A stretch of DNA of 64,000 nt from Triatoma infestans (GCA_011037195.1 JAAEAF010001591.1:57799-121798); one strand, 5' to 3'; positions 1 through 10,165 are shown, counted from the stretch's first letter. Notes: generated by a model from the sequence alone, not told the origin. Translations and numbers: made by a program.

Positions 1-1114
1 ACCATTAAGAATTTTACAAGGTCAAGTTAAAATTAAGATAAAAATACTGGAGAAGTAAGTTTTTTTTTTTTTTTTACTTTCTTTTGTTTTGTTTTATTGT
101 GATTGTATAAGTGTGAATGAGAGGGTGATAAGATGGCGTGCAAATTGTTTCATTTCTTTCTTTTATTTTTTACTTGTCACTTTCACGATATTTATCAGCT
201 GCAAAACTAATACTAAATCTTACATGCCCTGATTGTATTTATTCCAATTCCATGTTGTAAGAACTCTTCGTTTTCTTGAGATCTATACAGCTGCCCTCCC
301 TCTTCTTTCGCCGATATTGTATATAGATATGTTGCTCCCACGATAGTCAGGGTCACTCTTTCTCTCCCCCTCTCTCTCCAAGATTAAGAGACAGCAACAT
401 CAGCTGCCCCTAAGGCTGTAAAGAAAAACTTTTACCCCGTTTTTGCCTATGGAATGTGCAGCAACGACGAATACACTTCTTCCAAAGTCTGGTCAAACCA
501 TTAAAGACAGGTCTCTTCTCTCTCTACCCCCTCTCGCCCTTCCAACAACAACGACTACTACTACTACCAATTTTATCTGAATCTTTTTACCTCTTGTTTT
601 TCTATAATTTAAAGTTCTTCTTTGTTCGCTCACACTTTGGCCCAACAACAACACACAAAACTCTCCTTCAATGTTTTTTACTACACTTGCACGAAAACTT
701 TCCAGGCGATCACGAAATGTTGGAAAAAAAGAAGAATGAGAGAGAGACATAATACAGAGAAAGAACGTAGTTTTAGAGGGGGGGGGGGAAGTAAAAAAGG
801 ACATTAAGTCACGTCACTTTCCCTTCAAATATGGATGGACTGAGAAATGTTTCAGTGTACTTGAAACTGGGAGAATAAAAGAAAATGCGACTATAAAATT
901 CTATTATCTAACTTCAGAATACTACGTATTAATATTATTCAAGCAACAATAAACTAACAAATATAATAAAAAGTATTCTGTATTATTATATGTTTTATGA
1001 GGATCGCTGATATGGTGAAACTATACTTCCTTTTATTAATTAATTTTTTGGAAAAAAATTCCAACTTTTTCCATATTATCACCCTTTATAGAAAATGTCG
1101 GTTACAAATTAAAA
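1..1114. other. Non-coding DNA, low complexity
   Basis: I see no gene here. The stretch presumably belongs to a spire intron, because the first exon found downstream starts inside a codon. It holds T-rich and pyrimidine-rich tracts (T15 near 61, CT-rich near 357-380, ACT/TAC triplets near 551-570) and an 11-base G run at 778-788, odd in such AT-rich DNA. Open frames of 60-100 codons at 456-807 are low-complexity by-products of the pyrimidine tracts on both strands and show no protein motif. Confidence 0.6.
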
Positions 1115-2107
1115 AAAATCTGGTGTGAAACAGTCACACAACTTTCTCTTACTCCTGTTCTCCAAATTATAATTGACAACTTTTATAGTTTGTGTACCAA
1201 ATTTAATGAGATTCGTCGAAAACTGAAAAAAACTGTTCAGTAAAAGAGCACTTCCGGTTTACTAATTTTCTTGAAACTCGGAATTTTGACCATGTATTTA
1301 TTTCTAATTAATTTTGTTTGGATGATAGAATTGTATAATCAACTGTGTGATAGCACATACAGAGAAAAATATAACCCCATCCCTCCCCTAAAAGTGCCCT
1401 TAAATAAATTTTCCCAGAGAAATGTTTCAAATAAAAGTTGTAAATCTTTGCATGTTTAGTTTATATAACAAGTTTTAAGAAAATCGTCGGAGCCATTTTT
1501 GAGAAAATTGCGAAAAAGTGAAAAAATCATTTAGTAAAGTGGTAAAGTAAACGCACTTCCGGTTATCCGATTTTTTTCAAACTCGGAATTTCAACAACAT
1601 ATTTAATTCTAATCAACATTATTTAGATGACAGAATTGTCTAATAAACTGAAATAGCACTTTAGATGGAAACCTAACTACCCCTCCCCAAAAGTGCCCTT
1701 AAATGCATTTTCCTGGAGAAATGTTTCAAATAAAAGTTGTAGCTCTTTCTATATGTGGTTGATGTTTCAAGTTTAAAGAAATCGTCGGAGCCATTTTTGA
1801 CAAAATCGCAAAAAAGTAAAAAATCCAACTAGTAAAGTGGTACTTCCGATGAGGAATTTTGACAGATAACGTACAGTCAGATCCCATGGTGACCCCTAAA
1901 CGGAATATCAAGTTTCAACTTTCTACGGTTTTTCGTTTTTGAGCTATGCTGTTCACATACATACACACACACACACAGACTATTTCGCTAAAAATCACTT
2001 TTTTGGACTCAGGGGACCTCAAAACGGATATTTTCAGTGAAAACTCGATATCGAAAATTTGACACAATTACAATACTTTTTCTTACTAGGAGTAAGAGAA
2101 AGTAAAA
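1115..2107 (+). repeat. Dispersed repeat family K, near full-length copy
   Basis: This is the best left-end reference copy of a family seen about 20 times in the window. It opens with AATCTGGTGTGAAAC and a nearby ACTTTCTCTTACTCCT (1141-1156), and ends with AGGAGTAAGAGAAAGT (2088-2103), so the ends carry imperfect inverted sequence. Inside, an ACTTCCGG-type motif recurs at about 1250, 1555 and 1842, each followed by a similar block (AAAATCGTCGGAGCC near 1485 and 1781). The unit therefore contains tandem subrepeats of about 290-305 bp. A short CA run lies at 1965-1978. No protein is encoded. Class unknown: a non-autonomous DNA element or a dispersed satellite-like unit are both possible. Confidence 0.8.
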
Positions 2108-2189
2108 ATTAAAAAAAAAGCTAGGCAATTAAAAGTAATTTAAAAAAAAAAACTATATAAAAGGATAATCAAAATGTTATAAACAACTT

Positions 2190-3505
2190 TTCACTTTCTC
2201 TTACTCCTACTTTCACTTACGTAAGGTGGGAAGTATTGCGACCGTGCAAGATTTTCTAAATTGAGGTTTCATCGGAACCACATGTTTTGAGGTCCACTGA
2301 ATTAGAGAAATAAGTTTTTAGTGTATACAGCAATATAACATTGCGTAATCCCAACCTGCCCCGATTCAGAAATATCACTCGGTCTATGATATGCTACCTG
2401 AAGCATACCTACAACTTCAAGTGACCAACAAGTTACTAAAGCGACTTCCCTGGATAGTGAGCTCCGTGTATGCGCTTTACAAACTGTTTACTCGCGTTTT
2501 CCGGAGTATACATGGTTGCACATATACACAGATGGTTCCTCAAATCCGGGAAGCGGTGAGACCGGGGCAGGATACTACTCGCGCCTTTTCCAGGGAAGTG
2601 TGCCAGTTGGTGTTCCATTAAGTAACTTTGACGGAGAGGTAGCTGCAATTGAAGGAGCAGCATTAGTACTGGCTAATATGTCTCCTTATCAAGCAATTAT
2701 TGCCATCTGCGGAAACGCCTCAACCATGTGCCTCGTGATACTCGCTGCAGAGGTTTACTCTCACAGTTAAACCACAAAGGTTTCAACGTGAGGATGCAGT
2801 GGGTAGCCAGTCATGTCGGGCTAGAAGGGAATAAGAAGGCGGATATCCTGGCTAAAAGGGGTGCAATGAGGAGCAATGCCCAGTTGAAAGCACCCTTAAG
2901 TCAAGCTAAGGGCGAATCAAGTCGGCCATTAAGCGCAGCAGCGTCGAGCGGTATAGGGCTCTTGCGGAAGGTAAGAAATAGCCGCAGCTGGCAGAAAGAG
3001 CTCTTCCCTGCAATTTGCCTCGCGATGTAGGAGTTGCAGCGTTTCGTCTGGTGACCGGCCACGACTATCTCCAAGCTCACTTATACATGATTGGCGTGGT
3101 TGAGAATGACCAGTGCCGACTATGCCAGGAAGGGAAATGGATGCAGGACCCCCTGGAAGTTTGCGCGCAGCCTTAAAGGATGTCCGCGACTCCGCTTACC
3201 AGTCTGGTTCGCAATGCAGCAGCGTGCGCGTGTATTGGGCAGCACGACACCTTATGGCAATGCTGCGACGGGTGAGCGTTGGATAAAACAAAAAAAAATT
3301 AATGCTCTTCTGTATGTGTTTGTGTGTGTGGTTAACAGAATATCTCAAAACAAAAAAAAGTCCCAGGAGGCTTGGAACTTGGATATTCCATTCAAGTACA
3401 ACCACCGTATCAGGCGCGAATATTTCGGTCAAAATCCATCGACCGGAAGTGTGACTTTACAGAATTTTTTCTTTTCAGTTTTTCACGACTTTCTCGAAAA
3501 TCTGG
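2190..3505 (-). repeat. Family K copy, reverse, split by a LINE
   Basis: The right end of family K is seen in reverse at about 2190-2325 (ACTTTCTCTTACTCCT, then GAGGTCCACTGAAT). The copy resumes at about 3296-3505 with the TG-rich stretch, ATATCTCAAAAC and CGACCGGAAGTGTGACTTTAC. The 970 bp between them is a LINE fragment. The order of the two halves is what the intact family predicts, so the LINE landed inside a pre-existing K copy. Confidence 0.7.
2326..3295 (+). mobile_element. Non-LTR retrotransposon 3' fragment with RNase H
   Basis: Conceptual translation with frameshifts gives an RNase H start near 2517 (IYTDGSSNPGSGETGAGYY), a second block WVASHVGLEGNKKADILAKR near 2801-2860, then FRLVTGHDYLQAHLYMIGV near 3045-3090 followed by CRLCQEGKW. 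This order is typical of RNase H plus C-terminal zinc knuckle in I/R1-type arthropod LINEs. The middle of RNase H, where the DS-A-L catalytic segment should lie, is shortened near 2720, and the reading frame breaks several times, so it is dead. No reverse transcriptase is present: the copy is 5'-truncated. It belongs to a different LINE family from the copies at 6830 and 36938, judged by its protein motifs. Confidence 0.8.
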
Positions 3506-3672
3506 TAAGTCTCGAGGATCATTTACTTATTTTTTCTTTAATTGTTCATGCAGTAAACTCTGGCAGACGGCATTTGCCATTGCCTATATATTATGTTTTT
3601 TTCATAATTGTACTGTACAAGTCTTAAATAAAAATATTATTATTATTATTATTATCATTAAGTCTCGTGGAT
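3506..3672 (+). mobile_element. Short retroposed insert with (ATT)n tail and 14-bp TSD
   Basis: A 139-bp insert (3520-3658) ends in AATAAAAATATTATT followed by ATT repeats. It is flanked by TAAGTCTCGAGGAT (3506-3519) and TAAGTCTCGTGGAT (3659-3672), a 14-bp target duplication with one mismatch. Short length, 3' simple repeat and TSD are what a 5'-truncated LINE or LINE-mobilised SINE leaves. The body has no coding capacity and I do not recognise the parent. Confidence 0.75.
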
Positions 3673-3679
3673 TTTAAAC

Positions 3680-3988
3680 TTATTGTACTTATCAGAGATA
3701 TCTTCCGTAATAGCCTGTTTCTTTTTGTGGTCTTCGACCGGTTTCCGGCGTTCATCCATTTTCAGGATGTTTTTGTCAAAATAGTGTGATAACATAGACT
3801 TGCACCGAGCAAATTTAGTTAATAGACGAAGGTGCATCTACGTTATCTCACTATTTTGACAAAAACATCCTGATGATGGGCGAATGCCCCAAACTGGCCG
3901 ATGACCACCAAAAGAAGCAGGCTATCATGGAAAATATCTCTGATGCTTTCCAGTTCTGCGGAACCAACCACAAAAATTATTGTACTTA
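3680..3988. mobile_element. Palindromic element P1 with hammerhead-like arms, 12-bp TSD
   Basis: Inverted arms (about 3692-3790 and 3838-3960) meet at a short loop. The perfect flanking duplication TTATTGTACTTA (3680-3691, 3977-3988) marks a transposition event. The right arm reads CATCCTGATGATGGGCGAAT and on to AAACTGGCC and GATG: a hammerhead core (CUGAUGA box, stem II GGGC/GCCC, stem I CATC/GATG), with G12 of the GAAA box changed to C. The left arm is a diverged inverted copy with CTGAAAA in place of CUGANGA. The right arm keeps an extra 30 bp (to CCAACCACAAAA) that the left lacks. Related elements: 9245-9599 and 40424-40767. Confidence 0.75.
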
Positions 3989-4321
3989 CACTTTACACTA
4001 TAAGAGGCCTATCACTTTTCTTTTCTTTTAAACTTTTTTTGGATAAACCATTTTAAATGAAGATTGTAGGCGATGTATTGCGACGTTACGGCTTATCTGT
4101 AATATTATACCGTTTCACTTATATAACTATGTAATATTAATTACAGTTGGAGATGTTAAGAAGTACAAATCGAAATTTGTGGAGGTTGCCATTGAAAGTT
4201 GAGAAATATGTAAGACATTGGACATTTAACGTGTTCAAATTGAAGTTTTTGTTTATCTTTTTTTTTTTTGTAACGTCGCTGTTGCATTGTAAAAAGTCCC
4301 TTTCAAAACACACACACACAC

Positions 4322-4359
<38 letters not shown>

Positions 4360-5694
4360 CTATTTTTGTGTTCATTTTTTCCCCCTATCTATTATACAAT
4401 TTTAGACAGCACTAGTTGAGCATCTGAACTGAAATCATAACCTATTATCCAGGCACAGGCGTACTATTTTCCTGATTTTCTTCGCCATAATTTACGGCAT
4501 TCGGCAGTGTTTTTCTTACTACCAACACGGATTATATTAAACCAATTTTTGTATTATCATTGATATTTTCTATTTTATTTCTTTCTTTTTTTTTGTATAG
4601 AAAGTTAGATCAACCAATGGTTGGAAGTAATTTAAAAAGAAAATTCAAAACTGTTTTATAACCACTGTACGGTTTGTTGGTCGTTATTACCATAGAATAT
4701 ATATTCTTTAATTCTGCTTTAAAAAAACAACAAAAAGCATACAGATTATCCGTGAGACCAATATTGGGCATTCTTATGAAGATAATTATACTAAAGGCAT
4801 TGAAAATATCCTATTTCTTTCATTTCTTTCTTTATCAATGGACTTAATTCAATTAGATGCCTAGAGAGTGAGTACGCTTAAACGCCAGATTTGTTGCGAT
4901 CTAGTTCTCTGTTAAATCTTCTTACGGTAACTGTATTTCTACACTAGTAATAATCAACTAGTAAAATACAGATAATTTCGGCTGGATGAGAGTTTTTGCG
5001 ATGTTCAGTTTCTCTTCTTATTACAAATTCTCACAGTTGTAATTGGACAAATTCTCTTCAAAGACCCAATAATTATACATTGGAAATTCCGCAACTCTAC
5101 CAGACGAAGGGATCGTACATTGTGTAGAAATTGTGTTATAAGAATGAATTTCATTCCTCTTCAAACCTCTTCAGAACTTTCCAAAAATCAATTTATATAT
5201 AAAAAAAAAAGATTCATATAAAAATAGAAAGGTTCTTCTACGAGAATTGGTCAATAACATAGTGATTATTCTAAGCCGTTTCGACACTTATATAAAGCTT
5301 CTTCAGGGCTACAAAAATATAGAGAAGGAAAGTGTAATACAATAACTCCACATTTGGTAAAAACTAAAAATTAGGAATTTTATGAAAAATTGAAAATTGT
5401 TAATTTATTTACAGCTGTGTGAAAAATTATATATGTAATATATATCTAATTGACGTATATCATATATATGAATATTATATCTAATACGTCGTCAATATTA
5501 GATATATTTTATATCTAATACTCCCCCCATATAACAAAATTTGACCACTTTTCAGTAAGATTCCTTAGAAAATTCTTAAAATTAAGTTTCTCAGAAAACT
5601 GTATCAAATAAATATGATAGATTTATATCTGTACAGTTAATTATTCTCGAGGAAATTGTCGTAGTGTTTTCTAAAAACATCTGAAAAAGCTAAT
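3989..5694. other. AT-rich non-coding DNA
   Basis: No gene is seen. The stretch includes the CA/TA microsatellite listed separately and AT-rich short palindromes near 5440-5520 (ATATCTAAT repeats). Near 5270-5325, read on the minus strand, AGCCCTGAAGAAGC is followed by GTCGAAACGGCTTA: this resembles a Penelope-type hammerhead remnant whose stem III and cleavage triplet have been lost. Nothing else there supports an intact element. Confidence 0.5.
4309..4355. repeat. (CA)n(TA)n microsatellite
   Basis: About six CA units are followed after ATTA by some 16 TA units. It is a simple sequence repeat with no coding role. Confidence 0.95.
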
Positions 5695-6140
5695 CTAGGA
5701 ATCTAATCTGTAAAGCTACGCTACATTTCCGGTTGTGATTTTTCTTCAAGTATTTAATGTATGGAAACTAATATTACATAGTAAGTACATCTTATATATA
5801 TGTAATTAGTTACTATGCAAATTAAAAAAAAAAAGGATACGAAGTTTGAAAAAAATCGTTAGAGCCATTTTCGAGAAAATGGCAAAAAAAAAACATTCAG
5901 TAAACCAGCAGTTCAGGTTCGCTGGATTTTGCCTGAAACCTTCATGCCAGATGCGTTGATAGTATACAAACGGAATACCAAGTTTTGAACCTCCTGCAAT
6001 ATTTTGTTTATGAGATATTTTGTTACACCTTAACACACGCACCCATACAGACCACTCGCTATTGGAAACCTAGTTTCTAAAATCTGGTACAATCGCAATA
6101 CTTTCCTCTTACTGGAACGGGGGGGGTGAGAGAATGTTTT
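5695..6140 (+). repeat. Family K copy, right two-thirds
   Basis: The copy contains the family landmarks in order: TTTCCGGTTGTGATTTTTC (5726), GTTAGAGCCATTTTCGAG (near 5860), GGTTCGCTGGATTTTGCC (near 5915), a CA-poor version of the CA tract (6030-6050) and the end CAATACTTTCCTCTTACTGG, where the closing inverted motif is replaced by a G8 run and GTGAGAGAATG. Confidence 0.7.
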
Positions 6141-6171
6141 AATTAAAAAAAAAAACTTTTTCTAGGGAAGG

Positions 6172-6402
6172 GATTAGTTCAGTAGTTAGCGCACTGGACT
6201 CCCACGCGGAGGACTCGGGTTCGAGTCCAGCAGTGCTATCCTTAGACTTTTTTCTTCCTGTAGCCCCTACAGCTCACTGTCCGGTGATGGTCAGTGTTGT
6301 CTGTAATGAGAACATTGTCCGGAGGCCGGCAGTGCACTGACTAGGCTCCGGGTGCCAATGACCATAGATGTTGACGCGCCTTAAATTAAATAAAAAAAAA
6401 AT
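6172..6402 (+). mobile_element. tRNA-derived SINE, family S1, full copy
   Basis: The head looks like a tRNA with pol III boxes: A-box region TTAGTTCAGTAGTTAGCGC (6175-6193) and B-box GGGTTCGAGTCC (6217-6228). The body continues with CCCCTACAGCTCACTGTCCG and GGCAGTGCACTGACTAGGCT, ends GTTGACGCGCCTTAAATTAA and has an A-rich tail at 6381-6401. The head is not a functional tRNA: the sequence runs on into SINE body without a clean acceptor end. The same family occurs at 54306 and, internally deleted, at 62262. Confidence 0.85.
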
Positions 6403-6829
6403 CTGCCCCCCCCGCCATTGAATTTTAAAGAAAGATTAATTTAAACAAGTTAACTGTTATATTCTAGAAGAATGCTATAACAAAATGAATGAATGAAAAG
6501 CAAGAACAAGAACCTCATATTGGCGTTATATAAAAATTAATTTAGGGCCTACAATATGTACACAAGAAAGCTATAAAAGTTACAAATAGACTTATTGTTC
6601 TTTCTTTATTACACAATAACATTGAAATATCTATATTCTCTATTCATAAAAAACAAAATAATAAAAAACATAATTTCTATCTGTTTACTAGTCAGGCTGG
6701 AGTCAATTAGATTTATTGTGATATATTTTTCATTTTATATATTATATTTATTTTCTTAATATTTCCATTGTTTATATAAAGTTGAAAGAGCTAAAAGAAT
6801 AGTACATTAAGTGTAATTATTATTTAGTT
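6403..6829. other. AT-rich non-coding DNA
   Basis: I see no gene, repeat landmark or motif in this stretch. Confidence 0.5.
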
Positions 6830-8056
6830 TTAGATTCTTGTCCAGAAATTTCCTTCTTTAAAGTTCATTGGCCTCTATAATTCTTGTGGGTAAGTTATCC
6901 AGAGAAGATCTTCATTGGAGCATCGGTCAGAAATGAAATCTGTTTCGGATTTGTAATCCTACTAACCGCGAAAGATATGCCAACTTTTGTTAGCAAGATT
7001 TTGGAATTTTTCATACAACCTTCGGCAGTAGATTAACAATAAAGAACAAAAGGTTTCTTGCATTGGAAGATTGGTTAAAATTGAGTCCGGTCTGAAGTGA
7101 TTTCTGATAATTATCTCCGGTGTTACACGGACGGTTCCAGAATTGATGGTAGGTCTGGAACTGCGATCTATTTTGAGACTGTAGATCACTTGGCAGTATC
7201 TCATAGTGAAAGGACCACTGTTTTCCAGATGAAGTTTATGCTATCCTTTGTTGTATTTTGGACGAGAGGGTACTTTACACCAACTTAAAAGATGTTTGTA
7301 TCTGCTCAGACAGTCAAACTGCGTTGAAGTTAAAGTGTCTACATTTCCTAGTCGGTACTAAAAGGTTCTAAAAGACTGGAAGAGCTTTCTTCTTTGAAGG
7401 ATGTACTTCCAGTCTGGGTACCAGGTCGTATGGGAATTTTTGGGAATGAGAAGGTGGATAGGTTTGCCAAATTAGGCGCCTCTCTCCCTTTTATTGGTCC
7501 CGAGCCTGCTGTTGGTGTGTCTTCAGGCAGATGTCTGTCAGGCTTCCAGTCATGGAAAGCTTCACAGCATTGATCCCTATGGATGAGCAAAGTTGGATGT
7601 CGGCAGTCTAGGTTGTTCATTAGGGGGTCCGTAATGGCTATTAGTGTGACGTTGCTGTGTCTTTCATGGACTCTCTTAGGCATCTGATTGGATCCCTTAC
7701 TGGGCATTGTGGTTTAAAAATATACCTCTACATAATGAGGCTCATGCCGGATCCCTTTTTTAGTCTGTGAGACAGAGGAGGAAACTCCCTGGCACCTTAT
7801 GACAGATTGTTTGGGTTATGAGGAAATTAGGTTCAGGACCTTTGGTAGGAACAGGATTCTCTAGAAGAGCTTAGGCTATTTCCCTTTAAGGTTATTGTTC
7901 GATTTGTTCGGACTGCGGTGGAATCTTAGGTGGGTTAGACTGCGGTCTGGAAATTTGTTCTAGATCCGATTTGTTGTTGTTTTTCTTGGGGTAGCTATAT
8001 TGTTCCGTTGGGCTTGGTCCCTCCCCATGGACAAATAATAATAATAATAATAATAA
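6830..8056 (+). mobile_element. LINE-A fragment (RNase H, zinc knuckle, (AAT)n tail)
   Basis: RNase H begins at 7125 with CYTDGSRIDGRSG. The second half appears at 7377-7530 (KRLEELSSLKD, VWVPGRMGIFGNEKVDRFAK), followed by traces of the zinc-knuckle region near 7765-7800 and a (AAT)n tail at 8034-8056. The element matches the better-preserved copy at 36938-37747 along most of its length, including the 3' UTR with CCTCCCC-ACAAAT before the tail. Many frameshifts make it dead. The stretch 6830-7120 is probably the end of the reverse-transcriptase region, but it is too degraded to prove, so the left edge is uncertain. Confidence 0.75.
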
Positions 8057-8189
8057 TGCATACAAAATGACAAGAGTACACGAGGATGTTCATAAATTTA
8101 TGGACTAGTCAAGGTTATGAAAATTTTTATGGATAGAGGAGAAAAATTTAAGAGCCACTCTTCACTTGAAATGGAAGCATTGAGAACGT

Positions 8190-8430
8190 GTCAAATTTTC
8201 GAAATTTACTTATCACAGATAATACAAGTTTTGAGACACCTTGAAAATGTTGGGGGGGGGGACAAAATATAAAAAATCGCAGAGAACTGAAACTAGATGG
8301 TCTCTGTCAACAAGAACGTTGCGGTTAAAACCTGTCAGTCAGAAATACGACTTTCATTTGTTCAGTTTTTCGCGCTTTTCTAGAAAACAGCTATAAAAAA
8401 TTATCTTAAATTTGACATACACATTTTAAT
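8190..8430 (-). repeat. Family K fragment
   Basis: Diverged K sequence in reverse: TTTTCGAAATTTACTTATC, GTTTTGAGACACC, AAAAATCGCAGAGAACTGAAA and GTCAGAAATACGACTTTC, ending in CGCGCTTTTCTAGAAAAC. An 11-base G/C-type run (G) at about 8252-8261 interrupts it. Confidence 0.5.
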
Positions 8431-8699
8431 ATCCATCATCTGTATTTGCAAATAGCAATAGAGGATTTCGGTCAAGAGAATACAGAAAGGAGTTCTTCTT
8501 CAGGTTTGGTGAATGAAGTAATGATACTTGGATGTTACACAGCCAACAATAGTCTCAATTCTAATAGTTTCTATTACGTTTCAGCCACAGGCTTGGCCAC
8601 CTTTAGTTCTGTTAATTAATATCATGGTCAGATAATATCTACATTTATATCTGTGTATTTAGTATTCTTTGTTTAAACGAAATTGTGGTTTTCGTGGAA
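8431..8699. other. Diverged non-coding DNA
   Basis: No gene is seen. Some of it may be very diverged family K sequence, but landmarks are missing. Confidence 0.4.
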
Positions 8700-8762
8700 A
8701 ATAAAAAAAACAACTGAAAAACCAATTCTGTAAAGCCGCACTTCCGGTTAACTGATTTTCTT

Positions 8763-8916
8763 TTTTACAAGTACATGCATCGCATGGGCGGATAGCCTGT
8801 ATAGGTTTGCCAGGAAGAAGAAGAAACAGCACTGCACTGCTTCTCAGTTTGAGGGGAAGGAGTTTCTTCTCTTTGGCGAGGAGAAGCTGACAGATACCTC
8901 AAGCCTCACCCAAGAG

Positions 8917-8962
<46 letters not shown>

Positions 8963-9205
8963 CCTCTCCCAGAACTCGCTAAGTCTGCTAAAATAGGCAG
9001 GGTTTGAGAACGTATTTTAAGGATTCTTTGGTTGCCTTCAAGGATCACCCGAGAGTCCTCTCTCAGGACTCCTAAGTCTAATTAAACAGACAGAACAAGG
9101 AGAGGGCACTCTAACTTGTGGGTGCCGCAATAGACACACAGGGATCGCGGTGGCGTACGCTTTTGATAGATAGCCAACCCCCACAGAATCTAATCTAATC
9201 TAATC
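8763..9205 (+). mobile_element. 443-bp SINE-like insert with (TCTAA)n tail
   Basis: This insert is markedly less AT-rich than its surroundings and is flanked by GATTTTCTT duplicated at 8754-8762 and 9206-9214, inside a K copy. It has a (TC)21 core and ends CCAACCCCCACAGAATCTAA followed by TCTAA repeats. No reading frame is evident. Duplicated target plus a short 3' repeat tail suggest retroposition; I found no second copy in the window and no clear pol III boxes. Confidence 0.65.
8919..8960. repeat. (TC)n microsatellite
   Basis: About 21 uninterrupted TC units lie inside the SINE-like insert, followed by a C-rich run. Confidence 0.95.
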
Positions 9206-9244
9206 GATTTTCTTCATATTTGGAATTCTATCAATGATTCTAAT

Positions 9245-9599
9245 ATATATTAATTAATTGCTGTGGTGGTTGTTTCCGCAGAGCTGGAAAGTATCAGAGA
9301 CATTTTCCGTGGTAGCCTGCTTCATTTTGTGGTCATCGGTCTTCATTTTGTGGGCGATTGTGTTCGCCCATCTTCAGGATGCATTTTTCAGACAGTGTGA
9401 TAACGCAGACTTCCATAGAGCAAATTCAATTTATACACTGACTGGTCTTTTTAATTGTATTTTGAAACTAAACTCGTAAACTAGGTCAAAGCGAGGTATG
9501 GTCAGCTAGGTGGGAAAGGAATACATCGACCAGAAACCGGTCGATTACCACAAAATGAAGCAGGGTACCACGGAAAATGTCTCTGATATATTAATTAAT
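9245..9599. mobile_element. Palindromic element P2, 14-bp TSD
   Basis: The perfect duplication ATATATTAATTAAT (9245-9258, 9586-9599) flanks a 327-bp element with inverted arms: TATCAGAGACATTTTCCGTG on the left and CACGGAAAATGTCTCTGATA on the right. It matches P1 and P3. The left arm, read on the minus strand, has CATCCTGAAGATGGGC, but the second half of the hammerhead is displaced by a small insertion. The right arm keeps GAAACCGGTCGAT but lacks the CUGANGA box. No protein is encoded; a 73-codon frame at 9258-9479 is just the arm sequence. Confidence 0.75.
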
Positions 9600-9774
9600 A
9601 TATAAAAGACGGTCCGCCTTTTACACAGCTTTTTCTTCAATTTAATTTCTTACGATAGCATTTTTAATTTACATTTTATTTGTTGCCCCCCCCCCCTACC
9701 ACAATAATTCTCTCAAATTTTTACTTTATACCCTATTAAATGTTGCATTAATACACTCTGTAATAAAGTGGGTA

Positions 9775-10165
9775 CTATAGAGGAAAATTAAACGCCTCAG
9801 AACCTCCACACAAAAAAAATCAATTTTCTCAGGAAAATGTTTCAAATAAAAGTGATAGGTATTTAAGTCTGTAAACATTATACTAAGTTTAAAGAAAAGC
9901 GGTAGAGCCATTTTCGAGAAATAGCGGAAAAACTAAAAAAAAATCAGTAAACTGGCAGTTCCGGTTGATTGTATTTTGTCCGAAACCTACGTGTCAGATG
10001 CGTTGGTAGTACCTAAACGGAGCTTCCTGCAATTTTTTCATTTTTTAAAATATTTTGTTCACACATACATATACATGTACAGACTATTCGCTAAAAATTT
10101 GCTATTTCCGGGGAAAACTCAATTACACTAAAATTTGGTAAGATCGCCACGAAAAAAGTAAAAGT
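9775..10165 (+). repeat. Family K copy, right half
   Basis: Landmarks in order are TTTCTCAGGAAAATGTTTC, GTAGAGCCATTTTCGAGAAA, GGCAGTTCCGGTTGATTG, GTTGGTAGTACCTAAACGG and GACTATTCGCTAAAAATTTG. The terminal inverted motif is lost. Confidence 0.7.

Larger units (their letters stand above)
8700..9258 (+). repeat. Family K fragment split by a 443-bp insert
   Basis: K sequence AATTCTGTAAAGCCGCACTT then CCGGTTAACTGATTTTCTT (to 8762) resumes after the insert at 9206 with GATTTTCTTCATATTTGG and runs to the P2 palindrome at 9259. Confidence 0.7.

Noticed and set aside
456..807. Overlapping open frames of 60-103 codons on both strands
   Set aside because: They are produced by pyrimidine-rich and ACT-repeat sequence; the peptides are S/F/L- or V-repetitive and have no motif.
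6172..6245. tRNA gene
   Set aside because: The pol III boxes are good, but the sequence continues into a repeated SINE body with A-rich tail and the same head recurs at 54306 and 62262, so it is SINE not tRNA.
7348..7707. 119-codon minus-strand frame, repeated at 36949-37212
   Set aside because: It is antisense to LINE-A RNase H in both places; the shared sequence reflects the LINE.
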